In this document: piece after piece, positions 58,301-64,000 of the stretch
Numbering within the stretch: position 1 is the stretch's first letter
Layout: the number at the start of each line of letters is the position of its first letter
IMG/VR virus record: IMGVR_UViG_3300037119_005846
Coordinates: 32,031-96,030 of that record
From: a virus
Direction: 5' to 3' (one strand)
Length of the DNA: 64,000 nucleotides
Program-made: the position numbers and the translations under genes
Notes under the pieces: generated by a model
The model's database searches: none
The model's input: only the letters and a program-made list of their open reading frames with translations
What the model was told of the DNA's origin: nothing

Positions 58301-58945
58301 GTCAAGCGCGACCTGAAGATCGAGCTCGCGAGACGTGGCCTGCTTACCGAGGTGGACACGGTCGGGGGAGGTGAGGGCGCGGCACCGGCGGCGGAGGCGC
58401 CGGCCGTCCCTTTATCTGAGGCGCCGGCCGCGCCGGCGCCAGCGGCTCCTGCAGCCCCCGCGATGCGCAGCAGGGCGGCGATCCAGACCGAGCTCGACGA
58501 CGTCACGGCTCAGCTCGACAAGAAGTGGGGCGATCAGTTCGGCAACATGGGTCCAGGCGCGCAGAACATGCGCAACAATCTCATGAACAGGCGCAAGGCA
58601 CTCTACGCCGAACGCGACGCTGTCGACGCCAAGGAGACCGACGACCTTCGAACGTCACTGAAGACAGTGCAGCCGCACACCTATATCAAGCCACAGCACG
58701 ACTACGTTCGTCAGCAGTGGGAGATGTACTTCGCCGAGGAAGACAGCATGTACTCGCCCACTGACACGACGATCACGGCGCTTCTGCGTGACGCGATCAA
58801 GAAGCATCCGAACGATCCATACGTGACGATCGGTCCGCCGTCCGAGGCCGAGGTCCAGTTCCCGATGGCCGACGCTCGCATCCTCGCGTACACCAACCCG
58901 ACGATGGAGTACAGCCCACCGCCGGGACTGCCGGCGATAGTGTGA
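55328..58945 (+). CDS. Giant virion-type protein with HPRGKDGKF motif and duplicated domain
   Basis: 1205 aa from ATG 55328; an in-frame ATG at 55301 overlapping the HNH stop (ATGA) is an alternative start. DPSLHPRGKDGKFIE (H62 onward) is shared with three other proteins in the window. Long Pro/Gly/Ala linkers separate modules. A ~75-residue module occurs twice: RTPDEVQKIADFIGA...GPGAWADINDPEYVD and KARVDAIIDHIGA...GPGIWSDINDPDYVD. C-terminus beta-rich. Likely a capsid-associated or ejected protein; no enzyme motif recognised. Confidence 0.65.
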   Translation: MTDVDVNAVSELYATWERELAQLDHEPDPALIASLESQALDMGVDLFDVFTTLTAAFDPSLHPRGKDGKFIEVGGLIRLFNFSIQGKDGKQHDFSGRRGKVLGIDKDPKSDKLPPNIRVGLYDTDDMSGPPKAVVTVKPNHIEKAPEKGRLPNAESYKAPDVKMPGGTNDVIPMTPTPPKSENQKLNDSGMKWNSNLQLYETPNGTSGSQMSIDNVDNKPRYSVFPPGISRWSTDQSGVRRYDNIDDALASINEPATPGASAPPLTPDDLNTVPAPASFTPSSNITNDFVEYPVGSGDVYMLTPFNGGERYQLTPQNPTAGEPIQNPYLDELNPDEVAKIDTSGSGGGGVPKNTPPSGSQYEEASVRAEGLRNTGIFDDWYGREAELADGKLWLSKEKFNADVDKGKYGSVSDGQREALRQALMNQAAQVNAVNEADLSTQSADFMNTQRAKAVPFDQAKKNSIVMINENGVETPFKVEGKRNGKLYGHTMTPDTAGEVYYDDGLSPNEAWGASDIGFGSDEETADDLKDYGPYAFKDGGGNVLPPISPEMQAKADKLMGPKPAAAPSAPGGGGGGREWPPLPSSPDDDDAIALMDEAIDAFITDWAREHNGEEVDNMGASDIEDALFDGAIESGLDAEALDSMTAWDPHEYYDRWRNITNDGTEVPGEGHVPVSEREPLAPVPSAPVGVSTPSAKSGPAQPGGGKRTPDEVQKIADFIGASPATTADLQEFYGTNDPQRRAQLGNKLSKQVGPGAWADINDPEYVDSVVLKNKPIKFVGTPDAASDPVESRGGFDLWDNGAEGWAVYSSDGDLVVADTTEANARSVFNTSAGKDGGGTPAYAPLDKARVDAIIDHIGAKGKIAADLREFFSTTDPKRKAALGTSLDQRVGPGIWSDINDPDYVDNTILKGKGTSFADVGNAVAKGGTGGTFKPENYNKMKAGDADTYLAGLTPENRAAAMDFTKKDVPARAKKFDDASLRATYEAATDPDVKRDLKIELARRGLLTEVDTVGGGEGAAPAAEAPAVPLSEAPAAPAPAAPAAPAMRSRAAIQTELDDVTAQLDKKWGDQFGNMGPGAQNMRNNLMNRRKALYAERDAVDAKETDDLRTSLKTVQPHTYIKPQHDYVRQQWEMYFAEEDSMYSPTDTTITALLRDAIKKHPNDPYVTIGPPSEAEVQFPMADARILAYTNPTMEYSPPPGLPAIV

Positions 58946-58949
58946 GGTC

Positions 58950-60413
58950 ATGAGCGACAGCTTCGTCGTAGTACGACGCACTCGAGAGTACAAGCCGCTG
59001 GTTGCGGCCTTCAATCCGGACCTACATCCTCGCGGGCACGACGGCAAGTTCATCGAGAAGTTCGGTTTCATCAAGATCGTTGGTGGCTACGACAAGGGTA
59101 ACCATGGCCAGGTTGTAGACATCACTCCGGACAAGAGCAACCCCGGTCGGCCGGTCATCCACTACCGCCAGACTGATAATCGCGGCAACCAGATCGGCCC
59201 TCGTCTCGGAGCTACGCCGGATCAAGTCGAGTCGATTGACGAGAAGGCGCGTCTCAGCGGTCCACCCAGCGCGCGCCGTACTGAGATGGACGTAGACTTA
59301 GGGCCGGACACGAACCAGTCACCGTATGGGCAGCTGAACTTCGAAGCACCAGGGCAGGTGCCGAGATTCCCGGTGCCGCAGCCGCAGACGACGAGTCATG
59401 ACGCCGAGATTCCCGGCATTGGTAGCGTCGACGAGTACCTAGCCGCGAACCCGCAGCAGCCTGATGAGCCATTCTTCGAGTGGCAGTCTAGACTATGCGA
59501 TGGCCTTCCGCAGAAGTCGAGGCACGCGCTGACGTTCGAGACGAGAGAGCGCTACCCCAAGGTCGACTACATCGCCGAGGGCTCCGCGCGCTGGCGGGCC
59601 GAGCACGATCTTCCCGAGCCGAAAGTCGACCTGACCGAGGTGCCGGCGCCGCTGGAGAAGGCTGACGCCGTCGCTCGAGCGTTCGAAACCGCGGCTGATC
59701 AGAGCGACGACCCGCGAGTGCAGGCGGCATTCGCCGAGTTCAAGCGGCAGAACGACGAGATGTGGGACTTCGCGACTAGGCCCGAGTCAGAGGGCGGCCT
59801 CGGGATCAAGGTCGACTTCTGGACCAACCTGGACGAGACACAGTTCGGCGTAGGTCCGTATGCGGACGCGACCGCGCAGGCTGAAGACTTGCGCGCCAAC
59901 CATCACATCTACCTCGAGCACGGACTCGGCGGCGATCACGGCGCGACGATGACCGACGACGAGTACGACAGGTTCCGCGCGGTTCACGATATCTTCGGCC
60001 ATGCCGGCATCGGCGGCGGGTTCGACCGTCACGGCGAGTACCAGGCGTACCTCGCTCACTCGTCGATGTACGAGGGCGACGGCCGTCGTGCGATGGCGAG
60101 CGAGTACCACGGCGTCAACACCGCGGTCTGGGCGGGAGCGCCCGGCAGCCCGGGCACGGGCAAGTCGATCTTGCTTCCGGAGGAGCTGATCCCGAACCCG
60201 TTCGGGCCGACCGGCGACATCATCGCGGCGTCCGCGGTCCAGGTCCCGACGCCGGCGCAGCAGAAGGCGCTCGGCATCGACGCCGCTCACGCGGAATCGC
60301 TGGTCTACCTCGCGATGCAAGCGAACATCGAGCCGCCGTTCGCTCAGTGGTATGACGACCTGCCGCGACACCACTCGACGCCGCCAGAGGGAACAGAGCC
60401 CTACGCGGCCTAG
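58950..60413 (+). CDS. Virion-type protein with HDxFGH domain
   Basis: 487 aa. FNPDLHPRGHDGKFIE (H26 onward), then a KOW-like strand segment (GGYDKGNHGQVVDITPDKSN) and linker. Residues ~230-460 form a separate domain with RAVHDIFGHAGIGG (H346, D347, G350, H351), HGEYQAYLAHSSMY (E363) and SEYHGVNTAVW. The conserved H/D/E residues suggest a metal site; H-x-x-x-G-H plus a downstream Glu loosely recalls aromatic amino acid hydroxylases, but that is only a pattern similarity. Catalytic function unknown. Starts 4 bases after the previous stop. Confidence 0.65.
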   Translation: MSDSFVVVRRTREYKPLVAAFNPDLHPRGHDGKFIEKFGFIKIVGGYDKGNHGQVVDITPDKSNPGRPVIHYRQTDNRGNQIGPRLGATPDQVESIDEKARLSGPPSARRTEMDVDLGPDTNQSPYGQLNFEAPGQVPRFPVPQPQTTSHDAEIPGIGSVDEYLAANPQQPDEPFFEWQSRLCDGLPQKSRHALTFETRERYPKVDYIAEGSARWRAEHDLPEPKVDLTEVPAPLEKADAVARAFETAADQSDDPRVQAAFAEFKRQNDEMWDFATRPESEGGLGIKVDFWTNLDETQFGVGPYADATAQAEDLRANHHIYLEHGLGGDHGATMTDDEYDRFRAVHDIFGHAGIGGGFDRHGEYQAYLAHSSMYEGDGRRAMASEYHGVNTAVWAGAPGSPGTGKSILLPEELIPNPFGPTGDIIAASAVQVPTPAQQKALGIDAAHAESLVYLAMQANIEPPFAQWYDDLPRHHSTPPEGTEPYAA

Positions 60414-60417
60414 GCGG

Positions 60418-60423
60418 TAGTAT
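60418..60423 (+). promoter_or_regulatory. Late-type -10 box (GG-TAGTAT-CC)
   Basis: TAGTAT ends 6 nt before the GTG at 60430. Third copy of the GGTAGTATCC block. Confidence 0.5.
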
Positions 60424-60429
60424 CCGACT

Positions 60430-63400
60430 GTGATCACGGCAGACGATGACGTCCTCCTTGACATCGACGTCGTAGAGCTGTCACCAGCGGGCCTGCGTCA
60501 GCTTGAGGCAGCCCCCGTGAGCGTCCAGACTGCGTGGTACCAGAGGCGTCGTCGGGAGGCTCTAGCAGCCGCGGGGCTGGTCGGCGCATTCAATCCACTC
60601 CAGCCTCGAGGCAAGGATGGCAAGTGGATCGAGAAGTGGGGCTGGGTCCGCTGGCTGGAGAATGGCCAGTGGAAGCGCGGCCGTGTCACAGACATCGACA
60701 AGGACGGTAACTCAACAGTCACGGAGACGGCGACTAAGCAGCAGCGCAGCTTCGATCGGTTCGAGGCGCGCCGTCGCCTGTTCACGACGGCGAAGACGAA
60801 GGCGACGCTCGAGCTGCCGAGCCCCGGCGCGCACAAGGGCGCCGACGGCTTCACGCAGATCGGCGGGCAGGGCGGCTCCAACCCTGGCGCGCTGTACCAG
60901 GTGACCGACCAGGACGCGGTCAAGGGCAACCTCGCGCTGACGCCAAGCATGATGCGCGAGTCACTCAAGCTCAACAATGTCTCGCCGCACGACGTCAGCT
61001 TCAACGAGACGGACAGCGTCACAAGTGTTCAGTCGAAGATCGGTCAGCCGTCGATCTTCATTGACAAGTCGAACAACAAGGCGTATCTGAATCTCTCGGG
61101 CGGCGTCTTGTGGGATCTCGACACCGGCGACATAGCCGAGGTCGAGGAAGTGTTCGGACTGCCCGACACGCCGCGTCGCCACGACGTCCTCGGTCAGCTC
61201 GAGGTCTACGACCCCGGCGACGTCACCACGCAGACGAAGATCCTTCAGACGGCGCGGTCACTTGGCGTCGGCAGGCCGACAGTCGACACGAAGTTCTACG
61301 TCAAGACGTCGAAGTCGCCGGAGCACGCCCGCAACGAGGCGCTGGCCAACGACCTGTACGAGCTCGCCGGTGTCTCTGTCCCGAACGTCGCCGTCGGCAA
61401 GGACGGGAACACGATCTCGAGCGAGATCGTCACGGGCGACAGCGTCCAGCCGCTCTCGAACGTTCTCAGCGACCCTGACATCATGAAGCGAGTCCGCGAG
61501 GACTTCGTCATCGATGCGTGGCTCGCTAACTGGGACGTCGCCGGCCTCGGCCTCGACAACATGGTGATCGTCGACGGCCAGCCGTATCGGATCGACGCCG
61601 GCGGTGCGCTTCTGTATCGCGCTCAGGGCAACCCGAAGGGTAACAAGTTCGGGAATGAAGTCACCGAGCTCGACTCGCTGACGAATCCGAGCGTCAACCC
61701 GCAGGCGGCGAAAGTGTTCGGCAAGGTCACACCTGGTGAGATGGCCGATGGCGCTCAGCGCCTCGCGGCGATCAGCCCGCAGCAGATCATCAACGCGGTC
61801 GAGGCTCAGAACCTCGACAAGAGCCTCGCTGACAAGCTGATCGCGCGGCGCAAGTACATCCTCGACAAGACCGGCATCATCGAGCCCAAGGTCGACGACA
61901 TCCTTGAAGAGTTGCTCGACGAGGAGCCGCCGTCGACGCCGGTATTGCCGATTACGCCCGGTAACACTCTTGACGTCGGCACCGGCACTACGGTCTACGA
62001 CCCCAAGACGAAGTCACTCGTTCCTGGTACGGCACTGTCAGTCAGCGCGCAGAATGATCATGACGCCTTCATCACGAGTCACGTCGGGCCGCTCAAGGGA
62101 GATGGCATCGTCGGCGGCTACATAAACGGCGACAAGCTCGTTGTCTCGACTGACGGCAGCCTCTGGGAGGTCACGGGAGTAGAGCCAACATCGGGTACCG
62201 GCGGCTCGTACAATCTTAACATTCGTCACCTCGGCACGGGCGAGGTAAGCACGATGAACGTTTACGACGACACGACGTACTACGCGACGACTGATACGGA
62301 TGGCTCACTCGCAGCTGACTACGCTCCGGTCTATGATGACTTCCAGACGTATGCCGTGAACTCGTACACGAGCGTCAGCGACATGCTCAATGACGGATGG
62401 CGTCCTGAGCTGAAGACCGCGCCGACTCACAGTGGCGTGACGCTCAAGCCGGGTGACTGGATCATTCGCGGTTCAATCGCGTCTACCAAGCCGGGGGCGT
62501 ACAGGGTCGACAGTGTCGCGGACAACGGCTATGTGTACGCGACGAGCATGAGTGGTGAGAAGCTCGCGACCAAGCCCGGCTTCGACTGGCGTCAGGCCGG
62601 TCCCGGAACGATGGTGAATCAGACGCTGGACGCAATCAAGGCTCGCAACGACGCGGCGGCGCACGCTGACATTCTAGCTGGATATAGCGATGGAATAAAG
62701 ACCGCGTACACGCCGAGCGACCAGACGCTAGCGAAACTGAACGCGTCGACGCCCACGCCGCCGAATCCTGCCGTGACGCCGGTAGTCGTAGACCCGGACA
62801 CGCTCGAGACTCACTTCGACCCGGAGACCGGGATCAACGAGAGCCTGAAGGTGCTCGGCGATCCCGTCCCTGTAACTGAACTCAAGAACCAGAACCCGGA
62901 CGACTGGGTCGGCAAGTGGGTCTACGTCCGCAAGTCGATCGAGCCAAAAGCCGACTGGAAGGGCTACAAGGCGTCGGGCGATCAGGGGATGTTCAAGATC
63001 GCGGGTGACGACTGGTCCGGCGGTTACGGTGTCTGGGCTTACGACTCGACTGGACTGAAGCAGAAGATCGACCCGTATGGCAACGAGGTCATGTTGATTG
63101 ACGGTGAGATTCCGCCGGTCGTCAACCTCCAGTTCAAGAAGGATCACACGATCGCGGTCAACGGTCATCGCGTTGGCTCGTGGAGCGGCAGCGGTGATCA
63201 CTGGTATCACGACTACAAGGTTCAGCTCGATCCTGACTACACGGTCAGTGGCCAGGTGTTCCGCGCGAAGGTCGGCCAGAAGGCGGCGATGCGCACGATC
63301 ATCGTGCCAATGCTCATGCCGCACAGCGTCGGCGGCAGCAAGGACAAGTCGACCGCCTCGATCGAGCTCGAGCACGCGGTCCGCGCCGACGTCGAGTTCG

Positions 63401-64000
63401 GCGCTGGCAGTGCCGAGGTCACCGAAACGGGCACGGCCGACACATTGCTCGACGGCTCCAAGGCTACGCTCGGCATGTGGGTCATCTCCAAGACCGACGG
63501 CAAGGTCGGCAAGATCTCGACGATCGAGAAGGGGACCGGCTACGTCAAGGTGACGATGGACGACGGCACGATCAAGGGTCGTGCCGCGTCGACTCTCAGT
63601 GCAGCAGCCGATCCGTCGTCTGGCGCGATCCCGCCCTACTCGCCGCTGTACAAGGACGTCAAGCTCGCCGACGGCAGTGGCGCGTTCCCGTCTCAGGGCG
63701 TGCTCGTCGGCGACAGCAGCGCGACGATCGTGATGATCAAGCCGGATGGCAACGTCCGCATCGTTGACTCGTCGGGCAAGTTCACCTGGACGAAGGCGAC
63801 GAAGCTGTCGCCGGCCAAGACGTTCTCGGTGAAGACTCAGGCGGACGTCCATAACAGTCCGGCTGTCGGCATCGCGCTGAGCACTGACGCATGGAAGACA
63901 GTCGGCAAGCCGGGCAAGGTCCAGTACGCCGCGCCCGGCGACGTCACTATCCCGCAGACGTCCAATGCGGTCGAGATCTATCGCGAGTTCGCGCACACTC
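60430..64000 (+). CDS. Giant virion-type protein with kinase-like domain (3' end outside window)
   Basis: GTG start; frame open to the window end, at least 1190 aa. FNPLQPRGKDGKWIEKWGW near residue 57 links it to the two upstream proteins and the MuF protein. Residues ~285-440 look kinase-like: FYVKTSK (K292), WLANWDVAGLGLDNM (D369, N377) as a catalytic loop and YRIDAGGALLYR (D389) as a metal-binding DxG equivalent, followed by GNPKGNKFGNEV. This recalls HipA/PI3K-like folds. The C-terminal part has several SH3/KOW-like beta modules (GMWVISKTDGKVGKISTI). Possibly ejected into the host to phosphorylate a target; unproven. Confidence 0.65.
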   Translation, partial: MITADDDVLLDIDVVELSPAGLRQLEAAPVSVQTAWYQRRRREALAAAGLVGAFNPLQPRGKDGKWIEKWGWVRWLENGQWKRGRVTDIDKDGNSTVTETATKQQRSFDRFEARRRLFTTAKTKATLELPSPGAHKGADGFTQIGGQGGSNPGALYQVTDQDAVKGNLALTPSMMRESLKLNNVSPHDVSFNETDSVTSVQSKIGQPSIFIDKSNNKAYLNLSGGVLWDLDTGDIAEVEEVFGLPDTPRRHDVLGQLEVYDPGDVTTQTKILQTARSLGVGRPTVDTKFYVKTSKSPEHARNEALANDLYELAGVSVPNVAVGKDGNTISSEIVTGDSVQPLSNVLSDPDIMKRVREDFVIDAWLANWDVAGLGLDNMVIVDGQPYRIDAGGALLYRAQGNPKGNKFGNEVTELDSLTNPSVNPQAAKVFGKVTPGEMADGAQRLAAISPQQIINAVEAQNLDKSLADKLIARRKYILDKTGIIEPKVDDILEELLDEEPPSTPVLPITPGNTLDVGTGTTVYDPKTKSLVPGTALSVSAQNDHDAFITSHVGPLKGDGIVGGYINGDKLVVSTDGSLWEVTGVEPTSGTGGSYNLNIRHLGTGEVSTMNVYDDTTYYATTDTDGSLAADYAPVYDDFQTYAVNSYTSVSDMLNDGWRPELKTAPTHSGVTLKPGDWIIRGSIASTKPGAYRVDSVADNGYVYATSMSGEKLATKPGFDWRQAGPGTMVNQTLDAIKARNDAAAHADILAGYSDGIKTAYTPSDQTLAKLNASTPTPPNPAVTPVVVDPDTLETHFDPETGINESLKVLGDPVPVTELKNQNPDDWVGKWVYVRKSIEPKADWKGYKASGDQGMFKIAGDDWSGGYGVWAYDSTGLKQKIDPYGNEVMLIDGEIPPVVNLQFKKDHTIAVNGHRVGSWSGSGDHWYHDYKVQLDPDYTVSGQVFRAKVGQKAAMRTIIVPMLMPHSVGGSKDKSTASIELEHAVRADVEFGAGSAEVTETGTADTLLDGSKATLGMWVISKTDGKVGKISTIEKGTGYVKVTMDDGTIKGRAASTLSAAADPSSGAIPPYSPLYKDVKLADGSGAFPSQGVLVGDSSATIVMIKPDGNVRIVDSSGKFTWTKATKLSPAKTFSVKTQADVHNSPAVGIALSTDAWKTVGKPGKVQYAAPGDVTIPQTSNAVEIYREFAHT

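Noticed and set aside
1-64000. CRISPR arrays, rRNA genes and insertion sequences
   Set aside because: I found no regularly spaced identical repeats with unique spacers, no rRNA-like sequence and no transposase gene. The only mobile candidates are the HNH genes.
1-64000. tRNA genes
   Set aside because: I saw no convincing T-loop/acceptor combination by eye. A covariance-model tRNA scan would be needed to exclude one in the small intergenic gaps.

Overview
The window looks like part of a large, GC-rich, long-tailed (siphovirus-type) bacteriophage that infects an actinobacterium. The reasons are: every supported gene lies on the + strand; genes are tightly packed with ATGA/GTGA stop-start overlaps; GTG starts are common; and the families are typical of actinophages (ParB-like proteins, DUF6011-type zinc proteins, a MuF-like head protein, a VanY-type endolysin, and a 1748-residue tape measure protein). 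The host genus cannot be fixed from the sequence. I see no terminase large subunit or recognisable major capsid gene, and the first and last genes run off the window, so this is an incomplete genome.

Layout. 0-1.5 kb: a RepA/DnaB-like ATPase and tiny genes. 1.55-2.7 kb: a non-coding control region with five direct 'TGCCCATAT' repeats and a 43-bp alternating purine-pyrimidine tract inside an inverted repeat. 2.7-8.3 kb: about 25 very small genes, including zinc-finger microproteins, single-TM microproteins and a duplicated gene pair. 8.4-10.5 kb: ParB-like and HTH DNA-binding proteins. 10.5-14.7 kb: tail fibre with S74 chaperone, holin-like protein and two endolysins. 14.7-20.5 kb: a MuF-like head protein fused to a 2H phosphoesterase, a small-terminase-like protein and the portal. 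20.5-24.4 kb: Ku and a mucin-like secreted protein. 24.4-29.5 kb: UDG-like protein, Cas4/RecB-like nuclease, Sak4-like recombinase, SSB-like protein and dUTPase. 29.6-33.2 kb: a MoxR ATPase / VWA-metallopeptidase module. 33.3-38.3 kb: small genes, a glycosyltransferase-like protein and a C5-cytosine methyltransferase. 38.4-47.7 kb: tail assembly chaperone with a probable -1 frameshift, tape measure, tail proteins and a structural protein. 47.8-55.3 kb: dNMP kinase, a thymidylate-synthase-family enzyme with a dCMP-hydroxymethylase-type residue, dCMP deaminase, DNA polymerase I, RuvC-like resolvase, SNF2 helicase and HNH endonuclease. 55.3-64 kb: three giant virion-type proteins that share an 'HPRGxDGKF'-like motif with the MuF protein and carry unusual domains.

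Regulation. Nine promoters share GTGG at -35, a conserved CA inside a 17-nt spacer, and an extended TG-TATAAT -10. Several fire only 6 nt upstream of an ATG, which implies leaderless mRNAs beginning AUGACACAGACA. The same ACACAGACA block recurs as an untranslated leader before other genes. Several late genes have only a TANNNT box 6-8 nt before the start codon. Hairpin terminators sit directly upstream of several promoters, so the genome reads as a string of small terminator-promoter cassettes.

Working picture. Early cassettes make small host-takeover proteins. The middle block supplies replication, recombination and nucleotide metabolism, possibly making 5-hydroxymethyl-dC. The late genes build the head and tail. 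At least four virion-type proteins may carry effector domains (2H phosphoesterase, HDxFGH domain, kinase-like domain) into the host at infection.
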